Part shown: positions 33,807 to 40,440 of the stretch, piece after piece
How the letters are laid out: every line of letters begins with the position of its first letter
How positions within the stretch are numbered: position 1 is the first letter of the stretch
Virus record (IMG/VR): IMGVR_UViG_3300042516_005598
Span: 1-40,440 of that record
Direction: 5' to 3' (one strand)
Length of the DNA stretch: 40,440 nt
From: a virus
Translations under genes and position numbers: made by a program
Notes under the pieces: generated by a model
Seen by the model: only the letters and a program-made list of their open reading frames with translations
The model's database searches: none
Told to the model about the DNA's origin: nothing

Positions 33807-35246
33807 ATGGCTATTGTAGGAGAAGAATTACAAGGATATGTTATAGACCAAATCAATGCTAGACAAAAACTCCATGGAAGTGGAGCAGGCCCTGATGTGT
33901 ATAATGTTAGGAATGATCAACAAATTAATTTACTTAACTCAAATACTTCTTGGGTAAAACTTGCCTCCGGAATCTCAGTATCTGGATCTTTACTTAGTGA
34001 AATTAATGTAGATCCTTCATTAAGTGGAATGGGTCTAGCCAAACGATATATATTATCCTCAGGATTTTCTCGTCTTGAAGGAGAAAGACTTGATCAAAGA
34101 GAAGGTTTTTTACCTCAACAACCGGATAGTTCATATACTTATGGAACTTATGGGTATTCTCCTATGCCTGGTATAGAAAGTGTAGATATAAAAGCTTTAA
34201 ATAGAGGTTCATTAAAAAAGGCAACTGTTAAAATAAAGGCTAATAATAAACAACAATTCGATATTATAGACCTATTATATATGCGTTTAGGATATACCGT
34301 TCTTTTAGAATGGGGTAATAGCCTTTACACCCCTGATGGTGTTACTAGAGACGTTGTTAGAGGTACATTAATAGAAGACCCCCAACGTTTTTTTAGTTCA
34401 GGATATGGTAGTAAAAAATCATATAGGGATATTTTAGGACCTATAGAATTTTATAAAAGAAAATATGCATGTAACTATGATGCTCTTTTAGGTAAAGTAT
34501 CTAACTTTAGTTGGGCTTTTAATACTGATGGTTCATATGATATAGAAATTACTATTATAAGTTTAGGAGATGTAGTAGAATCTTTAAAACTTAATATTTC
34601 TTCAGATAAATCACTCACTCAATTTGTAGTTAATTCAACAACAACATCATTAGGTGCATTTCCTAGTAGTGGTGGTGGAGGTGGAGGTAATAATTTTGGA
34701 GGAGATAAAACAAATGTGAAAAAAGCCTTAAAATATCTTATTGTTAATAAAGGAATAGCAGCCCCTAAAGCTATAGGAATAATAGCAGCCCTTATGGGTG
34801 AATCAGGTCCATACTTGAACCCAAATGCTTTAAATTCTACTTCAAAAGCTTTCGGAATAGCTCAATGGTTAGGTAAACGAAAACAAAACCTACAAACAGT
34901 TGCCACTTCTTTAGGTAAAACACAAAATGATCTTTTAGCTCAACTAGAATTTTTATATCGTGAGTTAACTCCTGGTACTGATTATACTGATACTATAGCT
35001 GACGGATATTTTAAGAAGAGTGTTAGTAAAGAAGAAACATTAGCTGCCATGACTATCCTTGAAAGATGGGGATATATAGTTAGTTTATATAATAGTTTAA
35101 ACGGGTATGATAAAGTATACGATAGAGTACTTCAGGAAATTACAAATGGTTCAAGTCCTGATAAATCTTTACAAGACCGTATTAATTATTTAGCGGTAGT
35201 AAAAAGTGAATGGGAAAAAGGAGATTTTAAAAATATTGAATTTTAA
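33807..35246 (+). CDS. Baseplate hub protein with C-terminal lysozyme-like domain
   Basis: A 479-aa protein. Residues 1-285 look like a hub domain (VDIKALNRGSLKKATVKIKA, DLLYMRLGYTVLLEWGNSLY, YDIEITIISLGDVVESLKL). A Gly linker (SSGGGGGGNNFGG, ~287-299) joins it to ~300-479, a phage tail lysozyme-type domain: YLIVNKGIAAPKAIGIIAAL, MGESGPYLNPNALN with Glu332 as the likely catalytic acid, and AFGIAQWLGKRKQNL. This part should cut peptidoglycan glycan strands during entry. It plays the role of T4 gp5 but with a different domain order. It starts 3 nt after the gp53-like gene. Confidence 0.78.
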   Translation: MAIVGEELQGYVIDQINARQKLHGSGAGPDVYNVRNDQQINLLNSNTSWVKLASGISVSGSLLSEINVDPSLSGMGLAKRYILSSGFSRLEGERLDQREGFLPQQPDSSYTYGTYGYSPMPGIESVDIKALNRGSLKKATVKIKANNKQQFDIIDLLYMRLGYTVLLEWGNSLYTPDGVTRDVVRGTLIEDPQRFFSSGYGSKKSYRDILGPIEFYKRKYACNYDALLGKVSNFSWAFNTDGSYDIEITIISLGDVVESLKLNISSDKSLTQFVVNSTTTSLGAFPSSGGGGGGNNFGGDKTNVKKALKYLIVNKGIAAPKAIGIIAALMGESGPYLNPNALNSTSKAFGIAQWLGKRKQNLQTVATSLGKTQNDLLAQLEFLYRELTPGTDYTDTIADGYFKKSVSKEETLAAMTILERWGYIVSLYNSLNGYDKVYDRVLQEITNGSSPDKSLQDRINYLAVVKSEWEKGDFKNIEF

Positions 35247-35257
35247 AATAAAGCATA

Positions 35258-37705
35258 ATGGCTGAAGATCAAGAAGGTTTAGTAGAACAGGAAACCCCCG
35301 ATGTTATAGAAGATAACAAAGATGCCAACGCCATTGCCTCTATGTTATGGGTTTGGAAATGGGTTAATAGAGAGCGCTTAAAATACGAAAACTACAGTGA
35401 TAATCTTTACATAAGATTAGCTCCTGGTGATATAAAAGATGAAAAATTTGTAGGAGGTTTTCTTGAAACCTCAGGAGATACTCTTACAAATGTTATTAAA
35501 ACTTATAGATTTTACTATGTAGTTCCTTTTTTTGGAAATAAAGAAGTAATCGACTTTAACCCAGATGTAGCTAGTAAATATAAAGACATATATGAATCAT
35601 ATAGTAAAGATGAAGCTAAAGAAAAAAAAGAAGCTAGGCTAAAAGAACTAACTAAAATTTTAGAAAGTGGTGACTTAGCAGAAGTTGCAGAAAATACCCA
35701 AGGCACAGGAAGACCCCCTAGTACATTTCCTGTAGAAGTTAGAGTAGAACCAGTTATATCTCAAAAAATTTCAACAGAAAGTCCTATTAAAGGATTTGAT
35801 AAAGAAGATGCATGTTGGATTAATACTGAACCTACTCAATATTATTTAAGATTTGGTGCTTTATTAGATTATATTGCTGATAATATTATCCCAAAAATAG
35901 ATACTGCCGAACCTGATTATTTTAAAAAACCACCCTTATTTAGAATAAATCGTGATAAGTATTCTAATTTTATGTATTCATTGCCTAACCAAATTTCTTT
36001 AGACCCAAGAGTTTGTATTGTAAGAAATGATGTATTCATGAAAACTGGAGGAAAAGCATCTGTATTCTCAGCCCTTAAACCATTTAGATCAGATGACTTC
36101 TCATCTCAACCTAATCCAAATAAAGCATACCCTATGAACATTTATTTGAATTTTGCATTTATTATAGAATGTTTGAATTCAAATACTGATAATCGTGGTG
36201 ATATTAGCATATACAACTTTTTAAAGACTTTATGTGATGGGTTAAATAAAGCTTTAGGAGGAATAAATAACTTAGAACCTGTAATGGATGAAGAAGTTAA
36301 TACTCTACGTATTATAGATACTACTCCTATTCCTGGAGTTTCAACAGGTGAACCTAAATATGTTCTTCAATTATATGGGTATGATAAATTAACTAATGGG
36401 TATAGAGGAACATTTGTTAGAAAAGTTGATTTAAAAACAGCCATTACACCAGAATATGCTACTATGATTACTGTAGGAGCTACTGCTGGAGGTTATGTTA
36501 AAGGAACAGATGCAACAGCATTTTCAAAATGGAATGCAGGTTTAACAGATAGATTTAAAGAAAACCTCCTCCCAGGAAATGAAAATTCATCCCCCGATAA
36601 TGGTGTAGATGAAGCTGTAATTAATTACACTGATAAATTTTTAGCCAATAGAAAATTTACCCAATGCTATGGTTTTTCAGGAAACTTAATGGCTGAAGGT
36701 GATGCAAACTTAAAAATTTCAACAGACGCTATAGAAAGTAATTTATCTGTAGTTACAGAATATTACAAATATCTAATTTCATCCCAGAAAAACCAACAAG
36801 GTGGCACTATTGGCTTCATCCCATTTAAAATCAATTTTACAATGGATGGGATTTCAGGTATTAAGATTTATAATAAATTACACGTTGATACAAGATTTCT
36901 CCCTAGAGCATATGAAAAAGATTTAGACCTTATAGTTACAGGAGTATCTCATCGTTTAGCCTCTAATGATTGGGAAACAGATGTAGAAGCAACTGTTATA
37001 CCTAAGACTAATCAACTTAAAGATTTAGTTATTACCAAAGAAAGTGTAATGAGTAGTATTTCTGAAGGAGTTCGAGCTTCCTCAGGAGCTGGAAACCCAT
37101 CAGGATACGGTGATCAGTATGGAGTATGTGGTACTCCTGAAAGATATAATGTATCTCAAATTACCCCTAATTCAGAAGTAGATGCCGCTCAAGCTAAAAA
37201 ATTACTTAATAAAGTTATTCAAAAAGTAATACAAGATACTAATGGTGCTTCTCGAAGTGTTTGTGCTGCATATGTTAAACGTATTGTTAAAAAATACTTT
37301 GAATATTATAATAAACCAAAAGTAAAACTTTCATCTATTGAATCTTGGAAACAATCCTTAGTTAGTGTAGGTGGTTTACATGCTAAAAACAAAAGTACTC
37401 ACGATTGGTTAATAACCTCTTTTGGATATAAACGAATAGTTTTAGGTAAAAATTTATCTACATCTGAAGCCAGAAGACTTATCAATTCTGTAACTTACAA
37501 TATTGGGGATGTAGTTTCATATTGGGATCATAGTGGAGGTGATAAAGGAAAACAAAAATACGGCCATATTCAAATTTATGAAGGTGGTAATTCTTGGAGA
37601 TCTGATTTTAAACATGGTTCATTTGTTTATGGAGATGGAGCAGGTTGTTGGGATATCATATATTTACAAGCACCAAATAAAAAGGAACCTGAAATAGAAA
37701 ACTAA
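35258..37705 (+). CDS. Baseplate hub protein with C-terminal CHAP-like amidase domain
   Basis: An 815-aa protein. Residues ~1-600 form a large hub-like region (WVWKWVNRERLKYENYSDNL, FIPFKINFTMDGISGIKIYN, DLDLIVTGVSHRLASNDWET near 530-590, the last typical of gp27-type hubs). A Gly/Ser/Pro hinge follows (SSGAGNPSGYGDQYG). Residues ~645-805 are a cysteine peptidase/amidase domain of CHAP type: SVCAAYVKRI with Cys669, YNIGDVVSYWDH, and KYGHIQIYEGG with His770, then CWDIIYLQAP. It probably cuts peptide stems or cross-links. With the lysozyme-like neighbour it gives two complementary wall-degrading activities in the needle. Its stop overlaps the next start (TAATG). Confidence 0.75.
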   Translation: MAEDQEGLVEQETPDVIEDNKDANAIASMLWVWKWVNRERLKYENYSDNLYIRLAPGDIKDEKFVGGFLETSGDTLTNVIKTYRFYYVVPFFGNKEVIDFNPDVASKYKDIYESYSKDEAKEKKEARLKELTKILESGDLAEVAENTQGTGRPPSTFPVEVRVEPVISQKISTESPIKGFDKEDACWINTEPTQYYLRFGALLDYIADNIIPKIDTAEPDYFKKPPLFRINRDKYSNFMYSLPNQISLDPRVCIVRNDVFMKTGGKASVFSALKPFRSDDFSSQPNPNKAYPMNIYLNFAFIIECLNSNTDNRGDISIYNFLKTLCDGLNKALGGINNLEPVMDEEVNTLRIIDTTPIPGVSTGEPKYVLQLYGYDKLTNGYRGTFVRKVDLKTAITPEYATMITVGATAGGYVKGTDATAFSKWNAGLTDRFKENLLPGNENSSPDNGVDEAVINYTDKFLANRKFTQCYGFSGNLMAEGDANLKISTDAIESNLSVVTEYYKYLISSQKNQQGGTIGFIPFKINFTMDGISGIKIYNKLHVDTRFLPRAYEKDLDLIVTGVSHRLASNDWETDVEATVIPKTNQLKDLVITKESVMSSISEGVRASSGAGNPSGYGDQYGVCGTPERYNVSQITPNSEVDAAQAKKLLNKVIQKVIQDTNGASRSVCAAYVKRIVKKYFEYYNKPKVKLSSIESWKQSLVSVGGLHAKNKSTHDWLITSFGYKRIVLGKNLSTSEARRLINSVTYNIGDVVSYWDHSGGDKGKQKYGHIQIYEGGNSWRSDFKHGSFVYGDGAGCWDIIYLQAPNKKEPEIEN

Positions 37706-38346
37706 TGTATTATCCAAAATCTCAAATTAAAACCAATTTATACTCCAATGGAGGTGATTATGTTCTTTCAACTACCCAGGAAGCATATAAGGGATACTAC
37801 TATTTAATATCTAATGGAAAAGCATATACCGGAAGAACTCCTCAAGATGGTCCTAATATTTTATTACAAAAAGCAGTTAATGTAACCCAACCAACAGAAC
37901 CCACTCAAGAAGATCCTATAATTTATGCTCTAGATGCTGGAAAAGAAGGTGATGGGCTTCTTTATGAATTTGACACTAATCAATATTTTGATATTACTAA
38001 CAATAATTCAGCTACATTCAAATTTGTTCCTACTTTTAATTTAACTTTACCTACCCCATCAGAACAACTTAATGGAGAATTTTACAGATACTTTTGTAAG
38101 AAAAATAATGAAACAAAATATCTAGAAATTAATAGAGACACTTTCCTAAAACTCCAAAACAAAGACTCCAAAATAGAATGGACTTTATACACCCCAGTTT
38201 CTATTTTATGGCAAGTTAGAGGAGAACAATCTAATGTGTTTAATTCCAACAAAGCATCAGTAAGAGCTATTGAACAAAATCTTCAATGGTATGGTTTTTC
38301 CCAATTCTTTAAAGAGGAATATCTTAAATATTACGCAGGTCAATAA
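37705..38346 (+). CDS. Unknown baseplate-operon protein (213 aa)
   Basis: A 213-aa protein beginning MYYPKSQIKTNLYSNGGDYV, with STTQEAYKGYYYLISNGKAY near residues 22-41 and a helical C-terminus (QFFKEEYLKYYAGQ). It is rich in Tyr and Asn. No domain recognised; I recall similar proteins beside baseplate genes in environmental T4-like phages. Its start overlaps the stop of the CHAP-containing hub gene by one base, so the two are co-translated and it is probably part of the baseplate. Confidence 0.65.
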   Translation: MYYPKSQIKTNLYSNGGDYVLSTTQEAYKGYYYLISNGKAYTGRTPQDGPNILLQKAVNVTQPTEPTQEDPIIYALDAGKEGDGLLYEFDTNQYFDITNNNSATFKFVPTFNLTLPTPSEQLNGEFYRYFCKKNNETKYLEINRDTFLKLQNKDSKIEWTLYTPVSILWQVRGEQSNVFNSNKASVRAIEQNLQWYGFSQFFKEEYLKYYAGQ

Positions 38347-38350
38347 ATAC

Positions 38351-38381
38351 TTGGATTCCTAAAAATATGTTAGTATCTTTA
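38351..38381 (+). promoter_or_regulatory. Bacteroidetes-type promoter for the polymerase gene
   Basis: TTG (38351-38353), a 20-nt spacer and TATCTTTA (38374-38381) match the host consensus TTG-N19-21-TAnnTTTG. The start codon at 38386 is 4 nt beyond the -7 element, so the transcript would have almost no leader. Confidence 0.6.
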
Positions 38382-38385
38382 CAGC

Positions 38386-39636
38386 ATGTACTGGCTTATA
38401 GAAGATCCTAAACATATTGAATTACTCGCAAGTTTAAAACATGAAATTGCTTATGTTGAGGTAATACCAAACTCACATAACTTACATGCTGTTGAAAATG
38501 ACGTGTGTGCTTTATATATTCGTCCAAAAGATGATTCAAAAGGATACATTATTCCTGTAAACCATAGCGAAACAATAAATGCAACAATAGAGGATTGTTT
38601 AAAAGTATTAAACAGTATAAAACATATTTATGTAAGGGATAGAAAAGAGTTTTTACATTATTTTGCTCTTAAGCATTGCTACCAACCCTCACCCTCCCCC
38701 AATACGTATATACCTCAATTAACAACAGCTCACACACAAATTTACAACAGGTATCCGGAGATACAAAATCTAAACACAATTGTACCGATCGTAAAACACT
38801 ATGAGGTATGTGAGCAAAACTTTGCAAATTACGAAAAAATAAGGTTTAATGCCTTTTACAATAAGGCGGCATTGGTGTTTAATCAACTAGAACGAGCGGG
38901 TATAAAAGTGGACCAAGCATTATTTGAACAGTACTTTGACAAAGAAGCAAACGAGTTTATATACACGCACTATAACCTAAACACATTAACAACAAGACCT
39001 TCAAATACTTTTAACAATATAAATTTTTCAGCATTAAACAAAGACAATGGAGAAAGAAAATGTTTTATACCGCGCAATAATTCGTTTTTGGAAATGGATA
39101 TTAGTGCTTATCACCCTACCCTTCTTGCTAACTTACTTGACTATACTTTCGATAGTCTTGATATTCATGGGAGTTTCGCTACAATGTATAATGTGGATTA
39201 CGCCAAAGCGAAAGAGATTACATTTAAGCAACTTTATGGAGGAGTTTGGAAAGAGTATAGGGAACTTCCCTTCTTTAAAAAAGTAGTAGCATATACGGAC
39301 GATTTGTGGGACTCATTTAATTATGGGGGACATATTAAATGCCCAATTTCGGATTATAAGTTTTACAACAACGAACTGGAAAATATGAATCCACAAAAGT
39401 TGTTGAATTACGTGTTACAAAACTTGGAGACCGCAACTAACGTTAATATATTATATGAAATATTTAAGATATTGCGAGGGAAAAATACTAAACTCGTGTT
39501 ATATGTTTACGATTCGTTTTTGTTTGATTATGATGAAAGTGAGCCGGACGTAATGCTTCAAATATTAGGAATATTTAACAAATATAAATTACAAGTTAAA
39601 ACCAAAAAAGGTACAAACTACGATAATATCAAATAA
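38386..39636 (+). CDS. Short divergent family A DNA polymerase
   Basis: A 416-aa protein with the palm motifs of family A (Pol I-like) polymerases. Before motif A is the typical phage approach TRPSNTFNNINFSALNKDNG. Motif A is EMDISAYHPTLLANLL with Asp238; motif B is KAKEITFKQLYGG (Lys274, Tyr284); motif C is LVLYVYDSFLFDYDESE with Asp376. ALVFNQLERAGIKVD (~161-175) is also family-typical. The N-terminal ~150 residues look like a shrunken exonuclease fold: ALYIRPKDDSKGYIIPVNHS is recognisable but no DEDD metal site is seen. Known Pol I-type phage enzymes are about 550-700 aa, so this is very short. T4 itself has a family B enzyme (gp43). Either the main replicase or an accessory polymerase. 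Confidence 0.78.
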   Translation: MYWLIEDPKHIELLASLKHEIAYVEVIPNSHNLHAVENDVCALYIRPKDDSKGYIIPVNHSETINATIEDCLKVLNSIKHIYVRDRKEFLHYFALKHCYQPSPSPNTYIPQLTTAHTQIYNRYPEIQNLNTIVPIVKHYEVCEQNFANYEKIRFNAFYNKAALVFNQLERAGIKVDQALFEQYFDKEANEFIYTHYNLNTLTTRPSNTFNNINFSALNKDNGERKCFIPRNNSFLEMDISAYHPTLLANLLDYTFDSLDIHGSFATMYNVDYAKAKEITFKQLYGGVWKEYRELPFFKKVVAYTDDLWDSFNYGGHIKCPISDYKFYNNELENMNPQKLLNYVLQNLETATNVNILYEIFKILRGKNTKLVLYVYDSFLFDYDESEPDVMLQILGIFNKYKLQVKTKKGTNYDNIK

Positions 39637-39641
39637 AAGTT

Positions 39642-40103
39642 ATGAACATCGCTTTAGACCAACCCCGTCATATGTATAATCAATTCGACTATGATTTTAC
39701 ATTTGATACGTTATTGATGAACAATAGATTGTTTTGCACATTTACTTCCTTGGATGATTTAGAGGCGTTGGTAGGAGAACTGTCAAGACGCTATTCCATT
39801 ATGTACAATAAAATGTTTGTGTTGCATGTTAAAAGCAACAATGAATATGTTATTACATATAATGTTGACCAAGGCAATATAAACGACATTCCCGATAATA
39901 CCATTTTGGTACACAGAAAAAAAGAATCAAACACACTATATACAATAAATGCTCTAAACGAGTTAATTAAAAAACTCAATGGAGGAGCAGTTGACACAAA
40001 CTTCCCAGTAAACTGGCAACACTACAGAAATTGTATATTGTTAACTCAACACAATGAGATAAAACAACTAAACACAAAGATTTTCAAGATAGTTGAAATC
40101 TAG
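39642..40103 (+). CDS. Unknown protein of the replication region (153 aa)
   Basis: A 153-aa protein, MNIALDQPRHMYNQFDYDFT at the start, with YVITYNVDQGNINDIPDNTI near the middle and TLYTINALNELIKKLNGG near residues 104-121, ending TKIFKIVEI. No known domain or catalytic motif. It starts 5 nt after the polymerase stop (TAAAAGTTATG) and so shares its transcript, suggesting a replication-linked role. I recall similar proteins next to phage polymerases but not a function. Confidence 0.7.
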   Translation: MNIALDQPRHMYNQFDYDFTFDTLLMNNRLFCTFTSLDDLEALVGELSRRYSIMYNKMFVLHVKSNNEYVITYNVDQGNINDIPDNTILVHRKKESNTLYTINALNELIKKLNGGAVDTNFPVNWQHYRNCILLTQHNEIKQLNTKIFKIVEI

Positions 40104-40135
40104 TTTGGTTTAGTGAATAAAGGTTATTATATTTA
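40104..40135 (+). promoter_or_regulatory. Bacteroidetes-type promoter for the gp32-like gene
   Basis: TTTG (40104-40107), a 20-nt spacer and TATATTTA (40128-40135), the same spacing as the promoter at 38351. The start codon at 40164 leaves a leader of about 20 nt. Confidence 0.6.
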
Positions 40136-40163
40136 AGTTGTAAACAAATAAATTAGTTATATT

Positions 40164-40440
40164 ATGAATCTTGATGCTATTAAGAAAAAGCTTGAGTCCA
40201 TGCAAAAACAACCCTCATCAGGTGGTGGCTCAAACAACCAAACAAAGCGCTTTAAACCGCAAGTTGGTAAACAAACGGTTCGTGTTGTTCCTTTCAAATA
40301 CAACAAAGACTTCCCATTTACGGAAATGAAATTCTACTATGGTATTGGTAGTAAAAAGGTAATCGCTTCTCCTTTGAACTGGGGCGAAAAAGATCCAATT
40401 GCTGAATTTGCAAAACAACTTCGTGGTACAAACGATAAAG
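40164..40440 (+). CDS. Single-stranded DNA-binding protein (gp32-like), partial
   Basis: The first 92 residues of a gene that runs off the right edge. The N-terminus MNLDAIKKKLESMQKQPSSG is a short helix plus a Ser/Gly/Asn linker, matching the cooperative-binding end of T4 gp32. FKPQVGKQTVRVVPFKYNKD, FPFTEMKFYYGIGSKKV and SPLNWGEKDPIAEFAKQL open the OB-fold core as in T4-like gp32. It coats single-stranded DNA in replication and recombination. It is driven by its own host-type promoter, and its link with the polymerase upstream marks the start of the replication genes. The rest, including the zinc site, is outside the window. Confidence 0.88.
   Translation, partial: MNLDAIKKKLESMQKQPSSGGGSNNQTKRFKPQVGKQTVRVVPFKYNKDFPFTEMKFYYGIGSKKVIASPLNWGEKDPIAEFAKQLRGTNDK

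Noticed and set aside
39047-39286. 79-aa membrane-like frame inside the polymerase gene
   Set aside because: It lies fully within the polymerase motif A-B region in another frame; its hydrophobicity comes from T-rich codons.

Overview
The window is a late (structural) region of a tailed, contractile-tail bacteriophage, running into the start of its replication genes. All genes lie on the + strand, are packed tightly and are AT-rich. The tail proteins are of the phage T4 type: two tail sheath proteins (gp18-like), a tube protein (gp19-like), a gp26-like tail-assembly/hub protein, a tape measure, a LysM/gp53-like wedge protein and a gp32-like single-stranded DNA-binding protein. The host is very probably a member of the Bacteroidota (Flavobacteriia-like). 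Three things support this: starts have A-rich leaders instead of Shine-Dalgarno sequences; two promoters fit the Bacteroidetes TTG-N20-TAnnTTT pattern; and one secreted protein ends in the gliding-motility/type IX secretion type B sorting domain, which is characteristic of Bacteroidota.

Layout. Positions 8-20254 (half the window) hold a fibre and adhesin array: six repeat-rich fibre proteins (444, 624, 330, 1730, 1289 and 564 aa), an 83-aa mini-fibre, three lectin-like (LamG/ConA-fold) proteins and several small unknown proteins. The fibres share modules: TASYALNA repeats, 14-residue SHAEG repeats, NVGIGTTSP repeats and a common N-terminus WKKVIVSGS. Their C-terminal tips differ: an S74 self-cleaving chaperone, a KSFIIDHPTK-type domain and a beta-sandwich. 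Positions 20313-25074 hold two small proteins, the tandem sheath pair and the tube protein. Positions 25148-27112 encode a signal-peptide-bearing type IX secretion cargo protein, placed between two tail genes. Positions 27131-38346 hold tail assembly and baseplate genes: the gp26-like gene with a probable frameshift extension, the tape measure, a tube-initiator-like protein, gp53-like, and two hub-type proteins, one carrying a lysozyme-like domain and the other a CHAP-like cysteine amidase domain. Positions 38386-40440 are replication genes: a short, exonuclease-poor family A DNA polymerase, an unknown protein and the start of the gp32-like protein, the first and last with host-type promoters.

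Regulation. A 10-mer ATATTTATAA (10 exact copies and 5 near copies) lies just upstream of many late genes and is missing from tightly coupled genes, so it is probably the late promoter or a late start signal. Three hairpin terminators divide the late region. Two intergenic leaders (5167-5233 and 15403-15450) can fold and share an arrangement.

The most unusual items are the phage-encoded type IX secretion cargo, the minimal family A polymerase in an otherwise T4-like phage, the probable frameshift in the tail chaperone pair, the late motif, and the large recombinogenic fibre array. All function calls come from reading motifs by eye; no database search was run.
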